64,000 nucleotides of DNA from Paranoxybacillus vitaminiphilus (GTDB lineage Bacteria; Bacillota; Bacilli; Bacillales; Anoxybacillaceae). The stretch is taken from assembly GCF_003259935.1 (NCBI RefSeq), contig NZ_QLMH01000007.1:1-64000 (forward strand). Direction: 5' to 3'. Below the pieces are notes generated by a model, which did no database searches, was not told the DNA's origin, and saw only the letters and a list, made by a program, of their open reading frames with translations. The position numbers and the translations under genes were made by a program. Shown piece after piece: positions 1 to 8,479 of the stretch. Numbering within the stretch: the stretch's first letter is position 1; every line of letters starts with the position of its first letter.

Positions 1-329
1 TTTTGCAGCTTGATAATGAGATTTCGTAAGCTTTCAGTCATATTATTGATGGTTCTCGCCAGCACTTCAAGCTCACCTTTGGCTTCGACTTGCACTGTTT
101 GGCTTACATCCCCATCCATAATCGCTTGCGCCCGTTCCGTTAGTTCGGCAATCGGCTTGACTAAAAAATAACGGAGAATCATAAAGGATATCATGATTGA
201 TACCACAGACGTAACGAAAGAAATCATCCTATTGTCCTGAAGAAAGTAATCAAGAAGATAGGAAACGATTTCAAAACCGATTAGCGTGAGCAAAATCACC
301 CAGCTTAAGTATGACATTCTTAATTTCAA
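1..329 (-). CDS. HAMP-domain membrane protein, 3' part cut off by window edge
   Basis: Reading the minus strand gives a protein starting MKLRMSYLSWVILL, with two hydrophobic segments (about residues 7-27 and 35-55) separated by only a few residues, then a HAMP-like stretch (VKPIAELTERAQAIMDGD, then a heptad helix ending ELEVLARTINNM). It runs off the left edge, so the output domain is unknown: a histidine kinase, a methyl-accepting protein or a diguanylate cyclase are all possible. The start chosen is TTG at 329, because GGAAGG lies 6 nt before it; the in-frame ATG at 317 is the alternative. The lack of a real extracellular loop suggests it senses within the membrane or the cytoplasm. Confidence 0.7.
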   Translation of the reverse strand, partial: MKLRMSYLSWVILLTLIGFEIVSYLLDYFLQDNRMISFVTSVVSIMISFMILRYFLVKPIAELTERAQAIMDGDVSQTVQVEAKGELEVLARTINNMTESLRNLIIKLQ

Positions 330-1371
330 TTTAATCCTTCCTTTCTAAGCTGTATTAGTTTAGATGTTTTATTTCAGTAATAACAAGTACATCTTGTGTG
401 TTAAATTGTCTTTCGCAAAATAAAAATTGCAGAAAATTGCAAAAAGAATATACATAGAGGCTTTACATGGAGTTGCAGCCATGATAGCCTTTTTTAGTTT
501 TGCCAAAACTGTTGCGGCTGGTGCTTGGCAAAAGAGAACTATAGCAGCTCTATAGCTAAATTCTTAACTGTATTTTTATACAAAATTTTAAGGTTTTTTT
601 ATATTTCTTGTAGAAAACATGTTAAATCCCTGCTAAAAAACGGCTTGAGAGAGAATAAAGTAAACATAATAAAACCAACAATCGATAGTATAATAATTAA
701 CGAAAATCTATCACTCGATTTGTGACAAATATTTCAACAAATACTGGGATTATAAGAGTTATTTCCTGCGTCATACTCCTGGACACATTTATTTGAATAA
801 ACTCATTTTTAACGAAGATCATTGTAATATTAAAAACGAACGAAAATATATCACCTCTTATTCCTATTTATTATGAATATTAGTTGAACAGACGAACAGG
901 CATAGTAATGATGGGATGTGCAAAACGTTTTGAAAAATATAACTTTTTTACGCATCATATATGTATTTAGCCGTTGTCTCACATTAACTCCTAAGGAATT
1001 TAGGCAGATATATATAAAGCGGAGAAAATATTCCAATGAAATTGATACTGCAAGCGGTGAAAAAGTATCGAAGTTGAGAATAAAGCATTAGTGGCTAGAG
1101 GATATAACCTTGGTTCAAATCTCGTGCAAAAATGGGGAAAGTTTACGAAGAAGGGAAGCAAGGTCATGAATCGTGTAGCAGAAATAAGCTTGAAACTTTA
1201 GTTTCATTGCTATTTTTTTGTAAAATACATTATTGAAAAAGTTGAAATCGGAAAATTAAAATAAATGGGAAACAAAATCACGATTGTGCGATTTTTTAAT
1301 AGTACGTATAACTTTAGGAGGGGGCTAACTCAATTGAGGATGTAATGAATTATAAATGGCAAAGTGAGTGA
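330..1371. other. Gene-poor stretch with decayed coding fragments
   Basis: About 1 kb with no convincing intact gene. A plus-strand reading of about 1070-1200 gives a coherent tail (KALVARGYNLGSNLVQKW, ending EISLKL then stop) with an upstream in-frame TGA; a coherent piece in another frame precedes it (NEIDTASGEKVSK, about 1036-1075). This suggests one frameshifted gene remnant that I cannot name. A short hydrophobic reading at about 429-557 (ending TVAAGAWQKRTIAAL) has no ribosome binding site. The two ORFs at 525-725 and 851-1036 lack both a ribosome binding site and coding character. Confidence 0.35.
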
Positions 1372-3033
1372 GTGTCAATGGAGTTAGAAAAATTTCTACA
1401 AAGTGTTCAAGAAGCGTATGCTTCATTATTAAAGTCTACACTTGTTATTTTTGATCAATCGTTTATACCGGTTACTAAAATATCAAGAATAAATGATTTA
1501 ACAGAATTTATATTGTCTACTTTTCGTCTTCCAAGTGATCTTATTTATTTACGCCGCGCCATGTGGGTGGATACGGGGGTGGTTGGCCTCAAAGCTTTGA
1601 TTGCTCCTGTTGCTGTTCAAAATGAATCCCGTCTCTTTATTTGGGCAGGGGTATTCATTGAAAAAGGAATGAAGCGATGGGCGGAAGTTTCTCTCAGAGA
1701 GAACCATTGTTCTCATCTTCTTCATTTGGCAGAAGAAATTTCATTAGAGAGTATGCAAGAAAAGCTTGAATATATAGAACAAATGGCAAATATATGTAAA
1801 CAATTTCTTCAATCGCATCAATATGAACGTGAATATATTAACCATCTCCAATGGCTAAATGACGCAATACAATCAATTTCTAAAAAACAAACGGATATAG
1901 AAAATGGTTTAAAAATGTTTCAAAAAATCGACTCTTCGATTGAATTTGTAGCGTATGCAAAGAAGGTAAATGAACATAAATTTTTAATTCAACATACCGT
2001 CGGTGAAGAAATAAAGCGATGGCGTCAATTATCGTTGCATAGTGATGATCCGTTCATTAAATTTTTATCGAAAAATAAACAACCACTTATTATAGAAAAT
2101 GCAGCAACTCATTTGCTTTTGCCATCGTTTTTTAAACATCCATTTAGGCCTTTACTTTTTTTGGCTTATCCTTTAATGGTCGATAATGAGTTACATGGAA
2201 TTTTATTTGCCGGCAGTTTCCACAACAAGTATTTTTCTGCGTCTACGGTTAAAGAAATCATGCAGGTAGCTGTTAACGTAACAACTCTTCATTTACAATA
2301 CGAAAAAATCATATCTTCGATTGATCGGCATTTGATGCGTCTTTCAATTTTAAATGATATGAGTAAAGTCATAGGAACTGTTAACAATATTGAAGAGATG
2401 CTCCATATTATTACCGATTTAGTGCAGCATCTTATATCAAGTAGATTAGTTGTTATCTTTATTGGAAAACAATATAGTCATATAAAAAATAATCACTTAC
2501 TTTCTGAAGAGCAGCTGGAAGACTATATAAAGCATTTAAGAGCTCGTTATGTCCAAGAAAAGAATGAGGGGGAAGGTTTTCTTTTAAAGTTATTTAAAGC
2601 ACCGTTTGGTTTAATGGTTGAGGCGTTTTTTTCGTTATCCGAAAAAATAAGAGGAGTATTAGCTGTTCATGTTGAAAAAGAGGAGGATTTGAAGGAAGCG
2701 GAAGTGTATGTAACTACATTGTTTACTATTAGCCAAGAAAGGTTGAAACAATTATTCATTGCAAATGTCGATGAATTTCTGTTACCTAATGAAGGAAGAG
2801 AGCATCTGTCATTACTTGAACGATTAACCAAAAGGGAAATCGAAGTATTAAAGCAGTTAATGCAAGGATATAGTAATCGTGAAATTGCAAAAAATTTATT
2901 TATTAGCATTCATACGGTTAAAAATCATGTTACAAACATTTTTCAAAAATTAGGTGTAACCGATCGGGCACAATTGATTGCAATGGTATATAAACTTGAT
3001 TATATGAATAGTCGAAATAAAGAAGAGCATTAA
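1372..3033 (+). CDS. LuxR-type transcriptional regulator with GAF-like sensor region
   Basis: A 553-residue protein. The C-terminal 65 residues are a LuxR/GerE helix-turn-helix: LTKREIEVLKQLMQGYSNRE, then IAKNLFISIHTVKNHVTNIF. The 480 residues before it are soluble; the stretches around residues 190-300 and 320-450 read like GAF domains, so it probably binds a small ligand. It lacks a receiver Asp pocket, so it is not a classical response regulator. Start is GTG 1372 or ATG 1378. The codon before GTG 1372 is the TGA of an 8-codon ORF (ATG 1345) that has GAGG 5 nt upstream, so translation may be coupled to a leader peptide. It stands alone, so its target genes cannot be read from context. Confidence 0.75.
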   Translation: MSMELEKFLQSVQEAYASLLKSTLVIFDQSFIPVTKISRINDLTEFILSTFRLPSDLIYLRRAMWVDTGVVGLKALIAPVAVQNESRLFIWAGVFIEKGMKRWAEVSLRENHCSHLLHLAEEISLESMQEKLEYIEQMANICKQFLQSHQYEREYINHLQWLNDAIQSISKKQTDIENGLKMFQKIDSSIEFVAYAKKVNEHKFLIQHTVGEEIKRWRQLSLHSDDPFIKFLSKNKQPLIIENAATHLLLPSFFKHPFRPLLFLAYPLMVDNELHGILFAGSFHNKYFSASTVKEIMQVAVNVTTLHLQYEKIISSIDRHLMRLSILNDMSKVIGTVNNIEEMLHIITDLVQHLISSRLVVIFIGKQYSHIKNNHLLSEEQLEDYIKHLRARYVQEKNEGEGFLLKLFKAPFGLMVEAFFSLSEKIRGVLAVHVEKEEDLKEAEVYVTTLFTISQERLKQLFIANVDEFLLPNEGREHLSLLERLTKREIEVLKQLMQGYSNREIAKNLFISIHTVKNHVTNIFQKLGVTDRAQLIAMVYKLDYMNSRNKEEH

Positions 3034-3118
3034 ATGTGTGTAAGGAAATTTATACTTTCGGAATGATGTAGTACCTGATTACTATTTTTGTTTAAAAAAT
3101 ATACGAATAGGAATAAAA

Positions 3119-3143
3119 GGTGATATATTTATCGCCATTTTTT
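3119..3143 (+). terminator. Rho-independent terminator after the LuxR-type gene
   Basis: GGTGAT (3119-3124) pairs with ATCGCC (3131-3136), followed by a run of T residues (3138-3143). It lies about 85 nt after the stop of the regulator gene. Confidence 0.55.
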
Positions 3144-3345
3144 CATATATAATCGTCTATGGTATAAATCTTCGTTCACAAATAAGAGGGAAGAACATAA
3201 CGAAGAGGAGAAACATAAACGAGATGTAATTGTTTAAAACGTTTATTTGTTGAATGTAATTCAGGTATTGTCGCAAAAGTAGCAAAAACTTAGATAATCG
3301 AACAAAGGAAGTCCTGTTTTGTTATTATATTAATTATATAGTAGA

Positions 3346-3424
3346 TTGATTTTCCAGCATATATAGAACGTCTCAATTGCTCTTTTGCCTGAACCTAAAC
3401 GCCTTATTTATGCCGGTTTTTCAA
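3346..3424. repeat. Palindromic interspersed element, copy 1 of a two-copy family
   Basis: The left end reads TTGATTTTCCAGCATA, and the right end is the near-inverse (TATGCCGGTTTTTCAA). A related 69 bp copy with nearly the same ends lies at 56032-56100. The interior is less conserved. It looks like a non-coding mobile or REP-like element; I cannot assign it to a named family. Confidence 0.45.
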
Positions 3425-3478
3425 TCTTCTGAGAATCATTTAAAATAAACATGGAGAATTAGCTCTTAATGTTTGAGG

Positions 3479-3504
3479 GAGACAGACTCTTATGAGTCAG
3501 CCTC
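3479..3504. repeat. Mini-copy of the GGCTGTCTC gene-end element, forming a hairpin
   Basis: GAGACAGACTC (3479-3489) and GAGTCAGCCTC (3494-3504) pair at 10 of 11 positions around a TTAT loop. On the minus strand it starts 17 nt after the STAS gene stop, and its first about 22 bases match the left end of the larger elements at 12681, 33325 and 39680. It probably acts as a transcript end without a T-run. Confidence 0.5.
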
Positions 3505-3521
3505 ACGTTTATCTTAAATGA

Positions 3522-3863
3522 TTATTTCACTTCTAAAGTGTCGTCATTTTTGTTGAAATAGTCAATTGCTTCTTTATCGGAATCGAATAGTTTTGTAAAG
3601 ATGGGAAGTTTTATGGTCTGAAAAATTTCTTTCAGCGGGCTTCCGATGTTCGTAATCACTATTTCTTTTTTTCGTTCTTTTGCGATTATTGCACATTTAG
3701 CGATAATTTCTAAACCTATGCTGTTAATGTATCGTACTTTTTCCATATTTAAAATAATATACTCGTTGTTCCCGTTTATTAATTTAGTCATTGTTCTTTT
3801 AAGATATTCAACATTTTTTAATGTAATATCTTCCTTTAAATATAAAATTTTGAATTTTCTCAT
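3522..3863 (-). CDS. STAS-domain protein (anti-anti-sigma-like)
   Basis: A 113-residue single-domain protein with the STAS pattern: a beta strand YIILNMEKVRYINSIGLEI in which Ser48 sits where SpoIIAA/RsbV proteins are phosphorylated. By family knowledge, such proteins bind an anti-sigma kinase or act in a stressosome-like switch. No kinase or sigma gene lies next to it, so the partner must be elsewhere or lost. The basic tail and rather AT-rich codon use match the decayed surroundings. The hairpin at 3479-3504 follows its stop. Confidence 0.7.
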   Translation of the reverse strand: MRKFKILYLKEDITLKNVEYLKRTMTKLINGNNEYIILNMEKVRYINSIGLEIIAKCAIIAKERKKEIVITNIGSPLKEIFQTIKLPIFTKLFDSDKEAIDYFNKNDDTLEVK

Positions 3864-4641
3864 TGCCCATCTCCTACCTCATTTTGTTATAGTTTTTGCG
3901 TTTTGTGTAAACTTTTGTTTCTTTACAGAAAATTATGCTTAAGTAAATTATCTTGCACAATTTTACAAAAGTAAATGACATAAACCGTTTCTTTGGGAGC
4001 AATGAAATGCATAAACGAACGAATGTTCTTGTTTCTTTCAGCATAAACATTGCGTTGCTTACCATCCCTTTTAAGGGCTTTATAACGTGTAAAATGAAAG
4101 GTTAGTTCAAACTAATTTCAATGATTTTTAACATGACTTAGTGAATTCGATAAGTGATAAATTTCTGTCAAGGAGATGGGCTGTGCAAGAATAGGTGTTC
4201 ATTAAATATTTATTCATGCGAATAGATTATCTTCATAAATGCAAAAAGTCTAGATTGTCAGGAGCTTTTTTGTATTCGTTTACATGCACGGCTGACTCGA
4301 GGCTGTAGCTGTGGGGGGGGTTAGACAGATAAATCTTTTGCAAGGTAATAATCAAATTTAATAATATCGGTTCAATTTTTAATAAAAAATAAAAGAAGTA
4401 TGCAGCGAGTGTTCTTCTATCCCGGCTCCCTTTTCTGTTTAAAATAAAATAGCGATCTTTTAAATCTTTCCATGGCGTCAACAACGATTTAAAATTCCCT
4501 AATTTCATTCAACAAAATGAAATTCCCCGTGATAACTAGGTAGGATGATCCCATAACCATCAAGTTAAGAAAAACTCTTTTCATCATCAGCGATCTTTCA
4601 TATCCTTTTGCGTTTCAATTTCTTCTCCTAAATTCTAAAAG
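3864..4641. other. Gap without a recognisable gene
   Basis: AT-rich sequence. A 91-codon minus-strand ORF (4233-4508, MKLGNFKSLLTPWKDLKDRY...) has no ribosome binding site and matches no family I know; it could be part of a decayed transposase. A run of eight G at about 4313-4320 is unusual here. I see no RNA gene or other structured feature. Confidence 0.3.
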
Positions 4642-4903
4642 TTATTTCACTAACTTGAAGTGTATGAGGATAAACCCCTTGCTTTTTGCCTTTCTTGTAG
4701 CTTGATTCGCTTTAAATGAGTTAGAGGTGAAAACGATTAGAATGACATGCTCCATCAAGTTTTGCCATCGTTTGTCCATATCACCAAGTTGATGTCAGAC
4801 GTTTTTGATAGTCTCCTCTTGCCAGTGAGCCGAATAAAACGATTGTCATTTGTCGAACAAGCTCACCGATCAATTTTTGAAATTCCTGTTGAATTCCAAT
4901 CAG
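4642..4903 (-). pseudogene. Relic of an MNT-type nucleotidyltransferase
   Basis: The minus strand reads LIGELVRQMTIVLFGSLARG then DYQKR, which is the nucleotidyltransferase signature (hydrophobic strand, then GSxARGD). Reading continues in the next frame as DMDKRWQNLMEHVILIVFTS and further to a stop at 4642, so there is at least one frameshift near 4790. The aspartates that normally follow GSxARGD (SDIDL) are lost at the frameshift. Family knowledge: MNT proteins are minimal nucleotidyltransferases, often the antitoxin of a HEPN-MNT pair. No HEPN partner is readable next to it. Upstream in-frame stops show further decay. Confidence 0.5.
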
Positions 4904-5032
4904 AAGTCATACTTGAACAACCTAGTTTGTCATTAGTACTATCTTCATTTTAGCAGAAATCCTGAATCTGCAGTCACGTGACAATAATTGTGAAAAAATG
5001 CATGACACGTTTATTTTATTCAAAATAACAAT

Positions 5033-5140
5033 CTATTGGCTCCCGCACTTCAACACTATCATTCCACCCTCTATGTTTATCCGGTTAAGAACATCTGTAA
5101 GCTGACGTCAGTACTCAACAGGCGCCAGTTTGTTTATACG
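5033..5140 (-). pseudogene. C-terminal scrap of an IS3-family transposase (OrfB)
   Basis: The minus strand reads RINKLAPVEY, stop, RQLTDVLNRINIEGGM and on to a stop. IS3-family OrfB proteins end with R-x-N/H..L-x-P-V-E-Y-R-x-Q, so the TGA most likely replaced a CGA Arg codon. Nothing else of the element can be read nearby. Confidence 0.4.
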
Positions 5141-5321
5141 TTACCTATTTCTGTGATTTTTACTCGATTCTAGAAATATGCTAGCTGGATAAAACATGTT
5201 CATCACACAGTACATTGTGAAGCTTTTGTTACAGCAAAGGGGTTTTGTTTTAGAGTTTTTATCAATGTGAAGAAGGAATTTTTGGGATTTTGTTAAAATT
5301 TATCTATAAGGTGTTGTTGAA

Positions 5322-5547
5322 ATGCTCGAAAAAGAAACAGTGAAGATGCAAATGAAAGAGATCGACGAAGTAAGCAACAAATGCTAAATTCACTTCGGTT
5401 GTTTGTTTGCTGGCAGTTTTGAATACCGTACTTGAAGTTGTAAGGTATTGGGCAGGCAAATTACCAAGATGGATTTCTATTGGTGGGACAATCGTTTTTT
5501 AAGCAATTGCTATTATTTGTTTGATACATATTTCATTCTTATCATAG
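5322..5547 (+). pseudogene. Decayed small membrane protein gene
   Basis: AAGGTG precedes ATG 5322, giving MLEKETVKMQMKEIDEVSNK. A frameshift near 5377 is needed to continue into ATNAKFTSVVCLLAVLNTVL and EVVRYWAGKLPRWISIGG, a plausible two-helix membrane protein. Then comes an in-frame TAA and further hydrophobic coding (AIAIICLIHISFLS) up to a stop at 5545-5547. The hydrophobic continuity across frames supports a real gene that has been inactivated. Family not recognised. Confidence 0.45.
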
Positions 5548-5642
5548 TCGATAACAACAATACGAAAAGAACTATTAAAACAGAGCTATAGGCAAAATTT
5601 TAGCGTGGTCAACGGTGGTAGAACAAGAAGAGAGGTGAACTT

Positions 5643-6836
5643 ATGGTAAAGCTTAAAGCTATGAGAAAAAAGCCGTTAACGGGATTGATTGTCATTGCGA
5701 TGGCCGTATTTATTGATATGCTTTTGTACAGTATTGTTGTTCCTATCGTGCCTTTTTACATTTCTAAATTTAGTGCTTCGCAAACAGTTATTGGCATACT
5801 GATCAGTTGCTATGCTTTTTCTTTTTTGGTTGCTACTCCTATATTAGGGGGAATCTCTGACAAGTTTGGCAGACGAGGAGTCATGCTATGGGGGATGGCC
5901 GTTCTTTTAGCAAGTACTTTCCTATTTGCTTTTGCAAACAGTATGATGCTGTTAATTGTTGCTAGATTGCTGCAAGGGGTGGCAGCAGCGGCGACATGGA
6001 CGGCGGGATTGGCGCTCATTATGGATATGTATCCGCCTGCTAAAAGGGGAAAGGCTTTAGGAACCGTACTGACTTTTATGTCTGCAGGGACTCTTTTAGG
6101 TGCACCTGTAGGTGGGATGTTGTTTGAATGGGGAGGTTATCAGCTGCCGTTTTGGTTTGTTTCATGTTTTATTCTTTTAGATGGTTTCGCGAGGATATTT
6201 TTATTAGAGGATCCGCCAAAGGATACAGGTGCTAATAGCGCCGGAATGAAAATTTTCCGGGACCGTATCGTATTAAAAATTTTTGGTGTAGTTTTACTTG
6301 GAGCTTCTGCAATAAGCATTTTGGAACCTATTTTACCTATTTATCTTGAAAAACATTTAGAGGCTAATTCCGTGCATATAGGAATTCTATTCGGCATTAC
6401 AACTCTTTCTTATGGAATGATCAGTCCTTTAGCTGGTTGGTTATCTGATCGATGCGGAACGTTTGTTGTGATGATGTCAGGTCTGCTTATTTTAGCCGTT
6501 TCTCTTCCATTGGTTATAATCCCTAAATCGTTAATATTAGCAGGAGCTGTACTTTTTTTGGTAGGGGCAGCTGCTGGTTTTGCCTTAACACCAACCTTGC
6601 CGGAATTAGCGAATTCCGTTGATCGGTTGGGAGGTGGTGCGTATGCCGCTGCATTTGCTGTTTTTAATATGGCCTACTCCTTAGGAATGATCCTTGGGCC
6701 GATTGCAGGAGGAGGGCTGGCCGATTTATTTGGCATATCAACAGCTCTTTATATCATGTGTTTTGTTTTAATATGTTACAGTCTGTCTTCTCGATTGATG
6801 AAACATGAACGAAACGCTACATATGTTAAACAATAG
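5643..6836 (+). CDS. MFS multidrug / tetracycline-type exporter
   Basis: A 397-residue, 12-helix major facilitator. The loop 2-3 signature is GGISDKFGRRGVML (about residues 75-88), and an equivalent loop in the second half reads GWLSDRCG. A long motif-C-like helix (TFMSAGTLLGAPVGGMLFEW) is typical of drug:proton antiporters of the DHA1/TetA kind. AGAGGTGA lies 6 nt before the ATG. The next gene starts 25 nt downstream and further small membrane proteins follow, so it may head a transcript. Substrate is not predictable from sequence; sugar or siderophore export are alternatives. Confidence 0.8.
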   Translation: MVKLKAMRKKPLTGLIVIAMAVFIDMLLYSIVVPIVPFYISKFSASQTVIGILISCYAFSFLVATPILGGISDKFGRRGVMLWGMAVLLASTFLFAFANSMMLLIVARLLQGVAAAATWTAGLALIMDMYPPAKRGKALGTVLTFMSAGTLLGAPVGGMLFEWGGYQLPFWFVSCFILLDGFARIFLLEDPPKDTGANSAGMKIFRDRIVLKIFGVVLLGASAISILEPILPIYLEKHLEANSVHIGILFGITTLSYGMISPLAGWLSDRCGTFVVMMSGLLILAVSLPLVIIPKSLILAGAVLFLVGAAAGFALTPTLPELANSVDRLGGGAYAAAFAVFNMAYSLGMILGPIAGGGLADLFGISTALYIMCFVLICYSLSSRLMKHERNATYVKQ

Positions 6837-6861
6837 AATAATGAGTGACGTTGGAGGAAAA

Positions 6862-7248
6862 ATGAAGTATTTAAAACCGTTTTTTTTAGTAACTGATATT
6901 GGATTTATTGTATACTGGTTCATTACCTTTTTCCATCTTATACCTGAAAGTGTAGCGTTTAAAGACTATGATAATCCAATCATTATAGCATGGAACTGGT
7001 CGTTTTTTCCGTTAGATATTTTCATTTCGATAACCGGTCTTTACAGTATATATCAATATAATAAAAATAACCCAGCGTGGATGAATTATGCTTTGATTTC
7101 TCTTGTTTTGACTTTTTGTTCGGGCTTACAAGCCATTGCATTTTGGACTTTCAGCAAAGATTTTGACATAACTTGGTGGGCTGTCAACTTGTATTTAATG
7201 ATTTACCCATTATTTTTTATTAGAACTTTCATTGCCGCAAAGAAATAA
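6862..7248 (+). CDS. Four-helix membrane protein, YvaD/DUF5360-like
   Basis: The start is ATG 6862, because TTGGAGG sits 5 nt before it; the longer frame from 6805 overlaps the exporter and has no ribosome binding site. The 128-residue product has four hydrophobic helices and conserved-looking aromatic loops (HLIPESVAFKDYDNP, WNWSFFPLDIFISITGLYSI). The pattern resembles the YvaD family of Bacillus (recalled, not searched). Function unknown. Its place between an exporter and two other small membrane proteins suggests an envelope-related transcript. Confidence 0.6.
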   Translation: MKYLKPFFLVTDIGFIVYWFITFFHLIPESVAFKDYDNPIIIAWNWSFFPLDIFISITGLYSIYQYNKNNPAWMNYALISLVLTFCSGLQAIAFWTFSKDFDITWWAVNLYLMIYPLFFIRTFIAAKK

Positions 7249-7303
7249 GGACAGTTTGTCAAGGGTTGTGATCATCAAGATTGTATCTTTGGAAAGGAGA
7301 GAG

Positions 7304-7675
7304 ATGTTCGTGCATTTTCTTATTTGGGGCTTTCTTGTTTGGCTAGGAGCCACCCTCATTTTTCGATTTCTTGGACATTTTTTCTTCAACCCAGAAAATG
7401 CTTTACTTCTTCTACTTTCCTATTTGCTTGTTGTTCCGGTCATTTTTTTATTAACCTATCCGCTATACAAGCTTAAAGGTTTAACAAAGGATGAACGCTT
7501 AAAAGCTGCTATGTTTATCGCGCTTCCCGGCATGTTCATTGATACGATTGTATTAGTTATCTTTCCAGATGTGTTTACGAATTTATCTGTAGAATCTGAT
7601 CGATATTTTGGCTCTTGGCTGTTATGGGCATACAGTTTGATTTTAATGACAGGGATTTTCCCTAGAAAAAAGTAG
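7304..7675 (+). CDS. Small four-helix membrane protein, DUF5367-like
   Basis: ATG 7304 follows AAAGGAGAGAG; the longer reading from 7232 overlaps the previous gene and is unlikely. The 123 residues carry four hydrophobic helices, a Lys/Asp/Glu-rich middle loop (KLKGLTKDERLKAA) and a tail IFPRKK. The shape and the GMFIDTIVLVIFPDVFTNL segment fit DUF5367 proteins as I remember them. No catalytic motif is visible. Confidence 0.55.
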   Translation: MFVHFLIWGFLVWLGATLIFRFLGHFFFNPENALLLLLSYLLVVPVIFLLTYPLYKLKGLTKDERLKAAMFIALPGMFIDTIVLVIFPDVFTNLSVESDRYFGSWLLWAYSLILMTGIFPRKK

Positions 7676-7683
7676 ACGCGAAA

Positions 7684-8208
7684 GTGATGATGAAACGAGA
7701 AAAGAAGAAAAGCATCCATCCTTATCAAATTTTATGGCTCCTGCCGGTTGTATTTGCGATTCATAATATAGAGGAGCTTCCATTTCTTCAACGATGGGCG
7801 AATGAGTTTTTAGATAAGCGGCCATTTATGTTTTTGGTACGATTATATGAATTTAAGAATCTAGCCATTGCAATGATATTGCTTACTTTAACCGCTAGTA
7901 TCATTGTCTGGATGGAATATAAGAAACGCAATCGGCTCACGCTTCATCTCACCGTTTTTTGTATCTGTTTATTGCTGGTGAATGGGGTGGTTCATGCCGG
8001 TCAGTTTTTTGTGTACAGACATTATGTTCCAGGGCTTATTTCTGCTGTTTTGCTAATGATTCCTTATATGACGTATATCCTTTATCTATTCGTTCAAAAC
8101 AATCGCATTCAAACGAGGGGAGTCATGAAGTATTTGGTACTTAGTGTGATTGTGATGAATCCTCTTATTGTGATTTTCTTGTTCATATCGAGCTTATTGG
8201 CAAGATAG
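7684..8208 (+). CDS. HXXEE-domain membrane protein
   Basis: A 174-residue protein whose first helix contains HNIEELPFLQRW, the H-x-x-E-E motif that names this membrane family; a second His (VVHAGQFFVYRHYVPG) and a C-terminal pair of helices complete the pattern. Function is unknown for the family; the His/Glu cluster could bind metal or act in a membrane hydrolase. The start is GTG 7684 or either of the two following ATGs; the ribosome binding site is weak. It begins 9 nt after the previous stop, so it is likely cotranscribed. Confidence 0.65.
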   Translation: MMMKREKKKSIHPYQILWLLPVVFAIHNIEELPFLQRWANEFLDKRPFMFLVRLYEFKNLAIAMILLTLTASIIVWMEYKKRNRLTLHLTVFCICLLLVNGVVHAGQFFVYRHYVPGLISAVLLMIPYMTYILYLFVQNNRIQTRGVMKYLVLSVIVMNPLIVIFLFISSLLAR

Positions 8209-8243
8209 GAGATATATGAAAATAACAAAGAGGCCTCCATTTT

Positions 8244-8458
8244 TTATGAAGTGATACGGATTTTTGATCCATCACTTGAGGAGATAAGGAACCGGCCAAG
8301 CTGACGTACCTGCGGATGCGTAAGCAAGAAATAGTAGATGGGTTGCTCCGCCCGATCGATAGAAAACCGGTATTGTTTACTATATCCACTAAGAAGACAG
8401 CCCTCTTCTGCGCTGTCGCTTCTTTGATGGAGTTGGTAAGAAGCCTCCCATCTCTAAA
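8244..8458 (-). pseudogene. Short coding remnant without a start codon
   Basis: The minus strand reads RWEASYQLHQRSDSAEEG and continues through YRFSIDRAEQPIYYFLLTHP to a stop at 8244-8246, about 70 residues. An in-frame TAG lies directly upstream and there is no start codon with a ribosome binding site. It sits 20 nt after the stop of the VOC gene. It looks like the tail of a soluble protein; family not recognised. The competing 92-codon frame on the same strand has less natural composition. Confidence 0.3.
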
Positions 8459-8479
8459 CAACGTGTAGGTGGAAGAGGT

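Noticed and set aside
429-557. Short hydrophobic peptide reading (ending TVAAGAWQKRTIAAL) that faintly recalls a circular bacteriocin
   Set aside because: No ribosome binding site, no leader or modification genes nearby; the resemblance is only in composition.
525-725. 66-codon plus-strand ORF
   Set aside because: No ribosome binding site and an AT-driven Lys/Ile/Asn/Leu composition; it overlaps another equally weak reading.
1090-1140. GGTTCAAATC resembling a tRNA T-arm
   Set aside because: No acceptor stem or anticodon arm can be built around it; it lies in a coherent coding remnant.
4233-4508. 91-codon minus-strand ORF
   Set aside because: No ribosome binding site and no family resemblance; kept only as a note in the gap entry.
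4747-4953. 68-codon plus-strand ORF
   Set aside because: It is the antisense of the nucleotidyltransferase relic on the minus strand.
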